DNA from: Seriola aureovittata
Lineage: Eukaryota; Chordata; Actinopteri; Carangiformes; Carangidae
Length of the DNA stretch: 64,000 nt
Direction: 5' to 3'
Assembly (NCBI RefSeq): GCF_021018895.1
Contig: NC_079381.1
Coordinates: 11,398,501 to 11,462,500, forward strand
The translations under genes were made by a program, and so were the position numbers. Position 1 is the stretch's first letter. Every line of letters starts with the position of its first letter. This document shows, piece after piece, positions 39,061 through 52,000 of this stretch. The notes under the pieces are model-generated. The model was not told the origin of the DNA. It searched no databases and was given only the letters and a program-made list of their open reading frames with translations.

Positions 39061-42000
39061 AAGCATAGACTGTATATGGTTAAAAGGAGACTTGATGTTG
39101 ACTGAAAACAAACTCAGTATAATTTTTGAAATAAAATGATTTTTCAGACTAATATATTATATAATAATATTGTTATTTAATTTTCACATCTCTCTTTCTC
39201 CCTTCAAATATTCAAATTAAAACTTCCTTTACTGGTGAGAACATAATCTCCAATACAGTAGCTAATGCTAAAGCATGTTGTAAACAAAACGAGTCAGAAT
39301 GTTATAAATTAAATACAGAAAGAAAGAAAAGAGAACATTTTTTGCACATTGCTAGCCTATAGTATAGCCCTCTATAGTGAAAGAAAAACACACTGTCCAT
39401 TTTTACTCAGCCATAATCATATGAAACATTGCCACAATCTTTAAAATTGTGTTTGTGTAAATATTTCTGTCTTAAATGTTTTTTAAATGTCATAAACATC
39501 TGGTCAGTCACTTTCATTTAATTGTATGTGTTATATGAAATGTTGTTGTCAATATGAGCAGCCAAAGAGCTTTCGAGCACATTCACAGAAAGATTCAGTC
39601 TCTCTTCAGATATTTACATTTTTCTGTGTTATTGTACATTACACTGTTTCCAGAACACTTTTTGAACTTGAACATGAGCGCATTTTGGACGGAGTTCTGT
39701 TCTGCGCACAGGTTAGTTGTGCTTCTAATCTTGCGTTGAATGTTGCTGTCAAACTACAGCAGTATAGGGAAAAATGATTATTGTCAAGCCAGAATTGAAC
39801 TGGGATGTTTATTTTTCAGGTTTTGATTGCTTGCTTTGCTCTTATGGACTTTTTAAACATTTGTTGGCCAGGGTAAAATGATCTGATGCACTTGTTCCTA
39901 AGCCAAAATCTCTGCAATTAGCATGCCATATGGTGGTGCCTTCTTTTATGAACTGATATCCCCTTGAACTTGACTTCATTTTGGAAAATCATTATATTGG
40001 AAAATCATAAGTAGAAACAGCAACTCTTCTCACGCACACTCTCTAAATGTGCATATGGATGTCTGCATGTATTTAATTGTGTCTGTCAATATGAAAGTGT
40101 TCAGAGGCATGACATGAGTGTGTGAATGCACATCTGTCTCTCCTGATCCCTCTCTCCCTCCTTACATACATCCTCAATCATACTGGTGACAGTTCCAGTC
40201 CCAGTATACAGGGCTGGGAGGATGAGGTGGGGGTGGGAGAGGGTCAGTAAGAGGTTTGAATTGCAAATCCGTCCTTCTGTTGGCGTCCAAGCCTTAGCAG
40301 GCCCTTCCCAGTCTTCATTCATGTGTTAATGAGGAGTCAGTGCAGGGGCAGATAGACAGATCGACCAGGGGCCTGGCGGGGGTGAGGAGGCAGGCGGGAA
40401 AACGAGGATGATGGTGGAGGCAGTTTGGTGTAAGTTTTGGAAGATAATGAAGACATGATGAGTACGGTTACTGGCTGCAGTCTTTCACCCCAGCTGGGAT
40501 GAGGTGTATCCGCACAAGTGAAAACTGTAAAAGGGGTGAGCTCAGAGGGAGGCGGAGAGGCAGACGGTGGGTTGTGGGTAGGATTTTTTATGGCTGCAAG
40601 TTTCATGGTTATGGAGTGAGTTATCCAGGAATGATCACAACATCACTGGGTGTCACATCACATTTGCTAAGCTGCCTTGAGGTTCACATACTGCTGTTGT
40701 GGATGGTATGCCACGCTTCTGTTGTATTCTCATGGACTTCTTGTGCTTTCTGCATCTCAGTGTGCAGTAAACAAAAATGAGCTTTTGATTTACATGTATT
40801 TGATAAGTGTACACAAATAGTTGCAATACATATATTCATTATGACTTTTATCTGTTTTTCATGTGTAAATACACACATTTGATTTTAAACCAAGATGCAT
40901 TTGGGATACTTTAGTACTTTGAAAATATATATCCAGTTGAAGATGATGTGAAATAGCTGCTAACCTTGCTCTCTAATGCTCATGATGTTGTGTTTCTGTA
41001 ACACCCTGTTGAAAGGATCTGCCTATATTCGCCTACTGTTTAAATCACAAGTTCTGGTTCAGACTCACGTGATTCACTTCCTAATACATGAGGTCAAACA
41101 TTTTTCATTACATTATTAGACTATTCCTTTTTTCTATAAGGGAGTATTTGTAACTTCTAACATGACAAATACTGTGTTTTTTTCCCTATTATTTTGTTGG
41201 CTTTCAAAGACATGTCAGAGCTAGAGCTGACATATGTCCTACCCAGAATTCAATCATGTTCACCTCAGCCTCTCATACTCAAAGTTGGATGAGTTTGGTG
41301 TGACTTTAGACATTTCTTGAAATTAAGAAATCCCACAATCAAGCGAACGTACAGCCCCACTCCCATGACGCGAGTTTACACCCCACCACCGATATCTGGC
41401 TGTAGATGGATGTCAAAAGTCAATGCTACACTGCCAGGAACTAGCTATAGAGCAGCCTAGGTCACACATGATCAGATGACAATGACCAACACAATGGATT
41501 AGCTATAAAAGAGCTGGGGGGAGAGATTAGGGGTGAATTGATGACGGTTGGTTGGCTGGCTGGCAGGCAGGCAGGCAGGCAGGCCTGGGAGATCTTGGGT
41601 CTGTTTCAATGAGGAACATAAAGAGCTGAAATTAACATGTACCATGATACCAAGCAGAGAGAATCCTCTTAGAGATTACATCCATAACATGTTACGCCTA
41701 TGGAACTGTATGGAAGGGGGAGACAAAGAGCAGAGCGAATGATAATTTTCTATTGTAGATTATGGGGGATCCTATTCTGTTCTGTTCCGTTGGATTCTAT
41801 TGTATTCTGTTCTGTTTTGTTCTTTTCAGTTCTACATCACAGTTTATGTCACAAATGCTGTAATTCTTCCTCTTTCTGGTTTTCCCAGGGAATTTTTCAC
41901 CTGGAATAAACTCGCAACGCCCCCTTCAGCATAACAGCTGCCACGGCCAGGCCGCACTAACTGTCTCCCTCTTGAAAGGGGTAAGCAGCAAGAGCAACAG

Positions 42001-42588
42001 CAGTATTCCTTGCAACATCTGTACCGTGGCACACACATGTTGACCATAGCACACGTTGATACACAAACACACGCAAGCACACACAGAAACACTCACTCTC
42101 ACACATGCATGGCTACACACTCGCACACATACACACACAGTCCATCTGTCTTTGTCTCCCTCCCACTGCCATCTCCACGGGTCTGTCTACAAAACAATGT
42201 GCGATGCTTCGCACAACACGCATGCTCCGTGCACTCCTACTGTGCATTTTCTGTGAAACAGGAGCTACACACTTACAGATTTACATGCATAAAAAATATT
42301 AAAAAAAAAAAAACACTTATAGAGAAGCAAAAGTGCCCAGGAGGATGCACGATCCAGCAAATGTGCAATTGTGAGGATGTTGTTGTAAGTGGAAGAAGTC
42401 CAAAAACCACTGGAAGTCAGGAAGTACTGCTCTGCACAGACACCTAGACTGGACCAGGAACCAGGATGCTCATAACTGCTATTGGCTGCAAGAGGGACTG
42501 TATATAAGAGGAGGGTCAGCTTTGGTTTGACAGTGAAATGCTGTCCCCTACTGGCTACCTGTATGAATCACAAGACAATGGCGGTGGT

Positions 42589-42624
<36 letters not shown>

Positions 42625-43457
42625 TGCATATAGGGACTGTGGCAGGACGGCTCAGCATCACTTTTATCTTTTTTTAATCTAAAAAGAGATGTAAAGAGAG
42701 AACTCCCTTGTGTGTTTAAGTGACTTATATGATAAGTTCTGACTGTGTCTGTTCATACCTACTGAAGATATCTAAAAACAAGTCACAAACGTTTAATTTT
42801 ACGTCAAATAAATCGGAATAATTTCCTAAAATACCGGGCACTGTTAATTTTACAAACTAGACTTTCTTTTTTTTGATATGAGGGGGTTTTATGTGATAGT
42901 AAATAAAATATGTTTGAGTGTTGGGATGTTGGTTGGACAAAACAAGCTCATCTGACGACATTACCTTACGCTTTAGGAAATTGTAATGGGCATTTTTTGC
43001 TATTATCTTACAGTTTTATAAAACAAACAATTAATCAATATACAAAAACATAATAGAGATTAATTGATCATCAAAACGATCATTAGTTCAGCAAATGTTA
43101 TTCAAACAGGAGTAAATAATGTATTTGATAGGGACTAACTTCAGCCACGGATTCGATGCTCTAGTGAGAATTTGTCAGTAAATGTCAGTGTATATACGAC
43201 TGACTCCAAATAAGATACTGTGGCCATGTTCATTGTAAAGAAGGAACATGTCGCCCAGTGCAACAGTGTGGATCGCTGATGAAATTACTGACATCTATGG
43301 CACAGAATAGGTTAGGATTCTGCTTCACAGGCAACACTTGATTTGATGACTATAAAAAATATATAAAGTAATCAGCCTTTTCTTGGCAAGGTGTCATATT
43401 ACACATTCAAAGCTTAACCAATACATTTTTGTCTGAATAAAGAATCAAACTCATTGA
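39061..43457. other. intergenic region between urm1 and sh2d3c
   Basis: No coding exon recognised. It contains a GGCA-type tetranucleotide run near 41560-41582, a TTCTG-rich degenerate repeat at about 41773-41830, a GT repeat at 42588-42620 and two TATA-like sequences. Confidence 0.5.
42480..42535 (+). promoter_or_regulatory. candidate CCAAT/TATA promoter-like segment
   Basis: ATTGG at 42481 (an inverted CCAAT box) is followed 16 bp later by TATATAAG at 42501. There is no associated open reading frame or splice structure, so this may be chance. Confidence 0.2.
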
Positions 43458-43471
43458 GACGAGCAAATCAT

Positions 43472-43477
43472 TTTATT
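43472..43477 (-). terminator. sh2d3c poly(A) signal AATAAA
   Basis: Canonical hexamer (TTTATT on the plus strand) downstream of the last exon; cleavage expected 10-25 bases further on. Confidence 0.5.
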
Positions 43478-43768
43478 TGAAAAAAAAACAAAAAAAAGTG
43501 AATTGCTATGTACAGTACGTAAAAAAAACATGAGATCGGACCTAAATCATTTCTTGTCTTTTTGCTTTTTAAGTTCATCTCATACAGTCCTGTTACACAT
43601 AACAGGAGAATCCACACACTGTCAGAGCATTCCTGTACAGCATTCAACAGAGGACAAATAAAAACATTACATCGTCGCCACCGTGTGATCATCAGAGTTA
43701 GCAGATATCAAACCTAAACCAGCAGGCATCCTCTTGGTCTCAGAACACACACAACAAATGTTTTTTCT

Positions 43769-43771
<3 letters not shown>

Positions 43772-43808
<37 letters not shown>

Positions 43809-43834
43809 GTGTGTGTGTGTGTGTGTGTGTGTGT
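43772..43834. repeat. (GT)n microsatellite within the sh2d3c 3' UTR
   Basis: GT tract with one TT interruption, transcribed as CA repeat in the 3' UTR. Confidence 0.9.
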
Positions 43835-45877
43835 CTTCCTGTCGTTATTGTATTACAATTGATGATTCAGTGTTTTTTGCTGACTAAAGACCACCCCCTG
43901 TTGGACAACAGAGGGAACTGGCACATCACTCCTCACCTCATGAACTCTGATCTGTTCAGCTCACCCCAAGCATGGTTCAGGCTAGAAAGTGGGACGATCA
44001 AACATCGCTTTAAGGATCTCTGATACTCTAGAGTAGAATGATATTTGTTTAGAACTATTTGACCAATATCTGATATGACTTTCATTCATATATAGATCAT
44101 CAGATTGGATAAGAAAAGGTTAGAAATAAAAGCATAGACATTTCAAAAAGAAAGTGAAGTAGGGGGATGGGGGGGGACTGACTGACTGACTAACATTTCT
44201 AAGTCTTAATCTTTTATTTTTATTTTCAGGGTCTCAGCCCTTGGTTGAAATGATTGCATAGTCCTGAGAGTTGGCTCCAGCCCTCTCAGGCCCACATACT
44301 GTAAATACAGCATTGATTTAAAACTGGACAGTCAACCAAAAATGTAATCCCATTGCAATAAAACGATTCAGATTATTTTAAGTCTACTGTCAAAACACAA
44401 ATAGAAAACATACAACCAAAAACCATTCTCTGTAGCAGGGCTGTGATCTACACATCCTTAACTGATGGAACTTCTTTTTTCATTTAAAATTTCAAACTGA
44501 AATAAAAAAAATGTAAAAAAAGATGAAAGATGTCAGAATTTCTCCATCTGTTGAGTATCATTAAAGATTATCCACAGACATGAAATATCTTCACTGAATC
44601 ACCTGTATACTTCTCAATTTAAGACTCATCTTTATGTTCAAATTATTAGTTTAAAGCAACATTTTACTTGGTGCAACATTTATAGCTGCATGGATAAAGC
44701 ATTTAAATTTTTTCTGTAAATGTATAACCTGCAGCTCCAGACTACTGAAGCTAGAGTCATGAGTCGTGAAGCGTGTTCATAAATGTTTCTACACTAAGTG
44801 AAAAATTGCTTTAACTAGATTTAAGGAGTGCACACCCCATTTTTTTCCCCCCGTCTCTAAATGCTTGTGTTTAGCTACATGTTGTGCACGAGACACACAA
44901 TATCAAATGTATTAGTCAAACAGGTACAGCAGAGGGAGGTTTGCTTTGTCCTCTTAATGTTTTTAACTTCTCGCAAAGCCCTCTTACTGAAGTTGCAGCA
45001 TTACTTTTGCAAATGTTTCATTTCTGATACATTTATTAATGCATGCCTGATACATTTTTAATGGGATTCAATGGGTCCGCTTGATACATATTTAATGAGG
45101 TTTTATGAACATAGTTTCCTCAGAATGAGCACTGAAAGATTCTTGTGACTTTGGTGAAGCAATGTCCATAATGTTCTGATATCCTTTGATCATAACAAAT
45201 AAATAAAGACAAAAAAATAAAATAAAAAAAATCATGAAACATTAATGACACGTAAAAAAAAAATGAAGGAATGTAAACATACATACAGACACACACTCAC
45301 TCAGTCACACAGACTAAACATCTATATACTGTATGAGCTATGTAAGTTATTGTTGTCATTTCTGCTACAGTGTGTGACAGCGGTTGTTTGAAACAAGAGC
45401 GTGTCTGTGTTTTATTGGAGCAAAGCCAAACTCTGCAGCTCTGTTTGGCCGCGGGGGGCACACTGTACACATGTTACTGTTTGTACCGAGCAGAGGAGCG
45501 GGCCACCCCCCCCCCCCGTATTCTTTACTACTTAGCTTGTCTCCTCTTTGTTGCCATTTAAATATTTTAGCGCTAAGTGAGAAAGTCCACAGGGAGGAAC
45601 AGGAGGAACCCCATGCCTTATTTGGAGTCCACAGTCAGTGCAACACATGTTTCTCTTTTCTGTATTCCTAGTGCTCAATGCACATGCTCTTTTAGCTGCC
45701 TCTTCAGTCACTCTCACCCCTCCCAGTGTTCATATTGGACTCTTCCACATCATCCTCTGCGATGCAAAACAAGACCATACCACTATGAGTGGTGAGTGCA
45801 GATGGGGGGGGGGGGGGGGGGGGTTGCTTTTTTTTGTTTTGTTTTTTTTTGTCGATGGCGGGTTTTCTGAGCAGGTG

Positions 45878-46053
45878 CTATAGCTCACTGTGGCGCACAG
45901 GAGGCTCTAGCTTGTGTGATAGGGCTGTGAGAACTTTGTCGAACTTCTCGTAACGCTCTGATTGGCTGCCCTCAGAGCCGCGGCTGCCCCACAGGAGACG
46001 CATCTGAAACTCCGTCTGGAAGATCTCGTGGATTTCTGCTCGCTCCTGTAATC
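45878..46053 (-). CDS. sh2d3c: sh2d3c terminal coding exon
   Basis: Encodes LQERAEIHEIFQTEFQMRLL, WGSRGSEGSQSERYEKFDKV and LTALSHKLEPPVRHSEL, then TAG at 45878-45880. It forms the last helices of the Cas-binding surface. Acceptor CACCTTTCCAG. Confidence 0.96.
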
Positions 46054-49000
46054 CTGGAAAGGTGATCGAGGAGAGAAGGAGAGAAGAAGAGAAGAAGTTA
46101 CTCTATGTAGATGACATTTACAAAAAAATCATGGTGGAATAGAGGTTACCAGAAAACTGTCGAAATCTCAAAATAATCCCTGACTAGATAATAAAATTAA
46201 CAAGACTGTGGAAAAACTACTGTGGCTGATTTAAAAAATAAAATAATAAAATAAATTAACTTAAGTAAAAATGCATGAGAAATGATGTGAGTCTTGACAA
46301 AAACAATACATTTAGTCAGGCAATATTTGCACAATCTTATTGAAAGTCCTCAAAGCACTGACACATTGAAATTTTTTATTAACAATAACTACGCCAAAAT
46401 AAAAAACAAACCACCAAATACATGTTAAAAAGTAACTTGAACTAAATAGTCACACTTGCTATTCCCCCGTTATATGCGCACTTTTTTTTCTTTTTTTTTT
46501 TTTTTTTATCACATCAGACTTTCCACATTTGAGTTTGTTCTATTTGCTGATGAATCCCACAAGAAGCGGTTGAAAGCTCTGAAAAGGCCAGTGAGTGAAC
46601 CTTTGAGATGGGATTACTTTGTCACACAGGTAAAGACTGAACCTCCATGCTCATCTGAATATGCTATTCTATTCATTCTGCTCATTGCAACACAGCTACA
46701 CAGAAATAAGCTTCTGTGCCCTCATGAATCCTCCTCAGTGCTCAATAAAAAAAAAAAAAGATGAAAACTCTCCAGCCTGACTCTATGAATACACTAAAGC
46801 TTCTTCAGCTGAAAGCAGCTTTAACAACTGTATGAAGTAAGTGTCTTTGTTGTGGCTTGAAGAACTGTTGATGAAAAGAGCAGGCTGAGGTCAGGCTGAT
46901 CGATGGCGACATATAACAGAAAACAGATTTGAATTGATAGTTACTGAAAGACTGTTCAATAAAGCAGTAATGGCCTCAAACTGAGAACCAATGCAGAAGT
47001 ATTAGAGATCAATACAGTCAACACAGTAACCCCACACACACACGATCATTACAGCAAATCGGTCATGTCACGACCCTGATACTGTAGACACGCGTCCTTA
47101 TTAACATCAATACATTAACAGCATGAGATGTAACACACTAAATTTGGCCTTACCCTGCAGTTTGGTCTCAGAGTTGGTTCTGTAGATTCCCCCGTGATGT
47201 GCGATGGTACGGGCTGCCTCTAGGTGGTACATGACCACGTCTACTCCGACCTCTGCGCTCTCCCACGGCTCCAGCGCCTCCCCGAGAGCCACGCCTCGCT
47301 CCAGCAGGGACAGGACGGGAATGATGTGGGGGAAGGAGGTGTTGGACAGAACACTAGACTCTGTACGTAAAGGAATAAACACGCAAGCACATTTTGGAGT
47401 CAAATACATGCAAATACACACCATTTACCTGTATACTTATTACCACTACACATAAACTAGAATCTCACCTTTGCCATCGTTCATATTCTTCATGAAAGGT
47501 TTGAGTTTCTTCTCATATAAAATAGCGCCCTCTGTATGTCTCTGCCGTAATGTCACCCACGTCTGCTCCAGCCGGGAAATCTGACACAATGAGCGGTGAA
47601 AACAAACATTTTGAGAAAAGCAAACTCTGGAGTTTTACCGCAGATGATGGTGACTTTTTCTCTGTATCTGCCTCTTACCTGTGGCAGCTCCAGGGCTCTC
47701 ATCACAGCCGCAAAGCCGAACATGTTGCCCAGGTTGCTCTTCAACTCGGCTGCTAACTGGATGGTCTTATGGAGCAGGGCCGCCCTCTCCTCCGTGCTTC
47801 CTGTACAGCCCAGCAGGTCCACCGCCATCATGATAGACATGGTGTAGAACCTGAGGACAGAGGAACATGCTATTCAATAAAACGTAATAAAACGTTGATT
47901 ATTGCGGTTACGGGGGAAATTGGAACGGTTGAGTCAAAGCCTGTTTCGAGAGCCCCTCTGGAAATTCACACTAGGGCAGACTGTAGTGATGTAGTGAGTG
48001 ATGTAATCTGACAGAGCCTTCAGATGCTGATGAAATATATATCATTTCAAGGCCTCTGTTGAATAATTTTACAAAAAGTTTTATGGAAAAAGTTGTAATG
48101 CACAGTTTGATGCCTCACATTTAGTTTTTATTATGCTGGCTTTCAGTAACATGCTGTTACATTAAGGAAATATTCATTATATTGTATAACCAACCATACG
48201 AAAACAAAAGTGTGGGGGGTGGGGTGGGGGTGGAACAGAAGATGAGAAGAGGGAAAAGATGATAAGAGATGAGGAGGGTGAAGATAAGAACCGAAGAGTC
48301 AAGACAGAGGGAGGAGAGGAGCTGAAGAGCAGAGGTAATCAATATTTGAATTAATGAAGGAGATACTGTGTGACGCATAAAAAAGGAGACAGGGAGAAAC
48401 AAATGTGTTTGTACCTCTCCAGTAGGTCAAGTCTCAGCTGGTGTCCATGTGGAAGTGTCAGTAACTCCAGCCCTGAGGACACTCCCATCATCCTTTGCGT
48501 CTCTGAGGAGACGCCCAATATTCTAGCCACCTGCCCGAGAGTTAAGAGACAATGGTTAAGATACATGCGGCGTGTGTGTGTGAGTATGGGCACGTGCTTA
48601 CATCTGTTTACCTGCATGCATGAATATGTGTCGTTGTTTTACGCTGTGGGATTATGCACATCAGCTCGCTTGGTGTGCATGTATATGCATCTGTGTGTGT
48701 GCGTCTGTACGTACCGTGCAGTCCACCATGGTGATGTGTTTAGCCGCGGTCCTTGCATCCACCTCAGCCAGCAATTCTTTGACTCTCTTCAGCACGGACA
48801 TCTCCAGAGGCTTATTCTCAGCCGGCATAAGGCAAGACTCGTACCTGCACAGGAGCGATTACGCCGCATTAGAAAACTACAGCAACAAGAGGGTTGTAAA
48901 GATAAAGCTCATTCAGTGGTCCAGTTGTTTGGTTCAAAGATCATGTACACACAACATAAAGGAAGCTGTTTTGATAAAGACCCCTCAAAGTTTACTGCTG

Positions 49001-52000
49001 AAAAAATACATTTGTCTCTCTCTGGTAGACAAATTATGGTGCAACCGTTCCTAAATGACACCAAACATACTGAACAGTGACATTTACTTAGTAACTTATC
49101 TGCCAACACACTGCATGATACCGATACATTTAAAATCTGTTGATAGTATCAGCCATGCAGATGTATCAGTCAGTCAGATGTTGAATTAGTTCCACATCTC
49201 CAAAACAAGGAGTCTTAAGGGGATTTGCACAATTAATAAAACTAGTAACGTAGATCTGAATGTATTCCAGTAACATAATATTCACACCTGATATATCAGC
49301 ATCTGAGTTACTATGGGTCGGACTGACCATCAGGGCCGCAGGGACAAATACTGTATCAGTGGGTCAGTGGAGCATCAAATAAAAAAAATTTAAAAAAGTT
49401 TTTACCAGCCCCGACACTCTTCTGGGTGTGCCTGTCATTCAGGTGCACATGAAAGCGTGCAGCGTGCGTGTTTTCAGGGACTGGGCTCTCTGGCCAATCA
49501 GAAGCCATCCTCATGTGCTAATTATGATGCTTTCTCTTCCACTAACCAGTCCCTGGTTCACACTGGTGGCTAACACATGAGCAGCCTTTACTGCCTTAAC
49601 TGCCAATTTCTCCAGTAGTGTTAACACATACAGTATCCAGCAATATGCCCCCAGCACCAAAGATCCACAGGGGACTCTCAGATGTCCAAAGCTGCTGCCT
49701 GCTCCATCTCTGCAGCCAAGACATACCATTTCTCTTCCACAAACCTCATACGCTGTTTCCCCCGTGGCACTGTGAAACCCAGTAAAACACAGTATCTGCT
49801 GTGTCTATGACCACACTGTAAAGTCTGCCCTCAAGCTCTCTCCCACAGGACCAACAGCCGTTCACTCAAGTCTGTTTTCCAGTCTGGGCTCGCTCAGGCT
49901 GTAGCTGTACTGCAGTGCCTGGTCAAAATTGCTTTACTCTCATATTTTTTGCCCTTTACGATAAAATGTCAGCGTATGTATTGACCTTTGAACACACCAA
50001 CTTTACATCCTGATAGAATTTGCCTCAGTGTACAGAAAGCTGAGCAACAGTCAGGATCCACAGGTACCTACATTAGGAAAATGGTAAACTGCGGATTTAA
50101 TAGATCTTGTTTTGTTTACATCTTATTGTTAGTTTTTTTCCCTACGGTTTCCCAATTCATTTATACATGCTTTACTTGATGAATCACATTACAAACTACG
50201 GCTTCATCCTCTGTACAGAATTTACAGAAGTTTGCTTTATGATTTGCTTTCTCTTGCCTTTAGGACTTCACAGTTCTTGTTACACCTGACCTACAGTAAC
50301 CCTGTGGTAGGAACAGGGACTGTCTGTTCAATTTTCTTTCCCCTAAAACTGCAGTTTTCTGACACTGCTGAACAGCCCGGTCTTAAAGTAACTTGAGAAA
50401 AAAGCCACTGTACCTACTCTGCTTTCTATGAACATGACATCAATTCCATAACTCTTCACATCCGGCATTAGAAAACAGACATTCAACACTTGATCACTCT
50501 AATTCAGATTTTCTTCACGCTGTGTGTCCTTTTCATCCAGGACTCCAAATCAAGTTAAAAGAGCAGCTAAGTATCCTTTGGAAACATAATGTGGAGGTTT
50601 GGAGGTCTCTTTGTGTCTCGTACCTGGATGGTCTGAATGAGGATGTCGTTTCCACCTGTGGGGCGCAGAACATCCCTTCTCCTTCCTCCCTCGCTCCCTC
50701 CTCCCTCCCTTCCTCGACTCGCAACCGCTCCACGTAGCTCTTAGCCGGGGGCTTGGGGGGTCCGGCGGGGCAAGGTCTGAGGTCACAGTAGCTCCCTGCT
50801 GTTTCTGAAGAATGTGACTGGTAGGTGGGATGATGGGCAGGGGAGGAGTGCGCCGAGTGAGAGGTATGCGCGGGATGCTCTGGAGGGTTGTTACTGGCTG
50901 AGGGGCTGAGCTGTGGGTCGCTGGAACGGCGCATCACGGGGGAGGGTGGGACGACGGCCAGGACCCGCCCGCTCGAGTGGGCTCTCTGCCTGGTGACTGA
51001 AATGAAGAGAGAGAGCAGTCTTAAAATCCCCTGCGGACGATGTGTTCGTGAATGTGAGGGGGAGTGCATTTATTCTCTATTCATGCGTCTGAGTTTGTGT
51101 GTCGCTGGCACTTACTAGCACTATACGCAGGAGACAGTGGGGTCTCCCCAACAGGTGACAAGGGACAGCGAAACTCCTGAATCTGGTCCATGCTCATTGC
51201 ACAGTTCCGCATTGCGTCTTTGTGGTGGTGGATTGTTGATGGGCTGCAAACACAGCATTTTTAGGATGTTAAAAATCTTTGGGTGTGGATTTAAAAGCTG
51301 TAAGAAAATGAAGGGAACCTCACAATGCAAGTGCAAATCAGGATGCCACGTTTATCAGTGACAGGAATGGTGTGGTGAAGAATGTAAACGCTTATTATTT
51401 CAGGGTGACAGAGGAGGGAGAGTTGCTTCAACCTTACAGGAAATTGCTCTACTTCATGATGCACACATATAATATTATATATTGTGTTATTTATTAATTA
51501 AAACCACGTTTAAGTCTTAAAAACAGGAGCAGAAAATGCAGTACAGTGTGGCTTCTTCAGAAAAGATGGACTGCAAAAAAATATAAAAAATATTTAAGAT
51601 GTGTAATCGTTATTTTTTACCACATCAACACTGGGAAATGTTATCAATAATGAATAAATGTATTTTTCCCCACATATTTTCTTCTTGCAGAACTCACTAT
51701 GAGGCAAAAAAAATTTATTTCCACTGTACACAACATATTTTTCTGCTCCTTTTTTCGAGTTTCAAACAGCCTTGTTTTGTTTTGAAACTCAAGTGAGCCA
51801 GTGCAGAAGTGGTCAAGTGAACATGTCACTCTGAGGGCACTAACAGGACCTGATGCTCATTACCAGGGGAGGTGCTAATGGTGTCTGTGAAGTGAGGGGA
51901 CCGTAGGGAAGGTGGGAGGTTAAGCTCACTAGTTTAGTGCTCAAACACAACACTAGTGTCACACAAACACACAACAACCTGCAGTTGGGCACAGGTTCCG

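Larger units (their letters stand above)
43458..45877 (-). other. sh2d3c: sh2d3c 3' UTR
   Basis: About 2.4 kb without splice-supported coding sequence. A minus-strand AATAAA at 43472-43477, within TCAAATAAAATGA, is a good poly(A) signal. Close to the stop the transcript would carry an A-rich stretch followed by 20 consecutive C (45804-45823). Confidence 0.6.

Noticed and set aside
48370..49080. 236-codon plus-strand open frame
   Set aside because: It is antisense to two well-supported sh2d3c exons and their introns.
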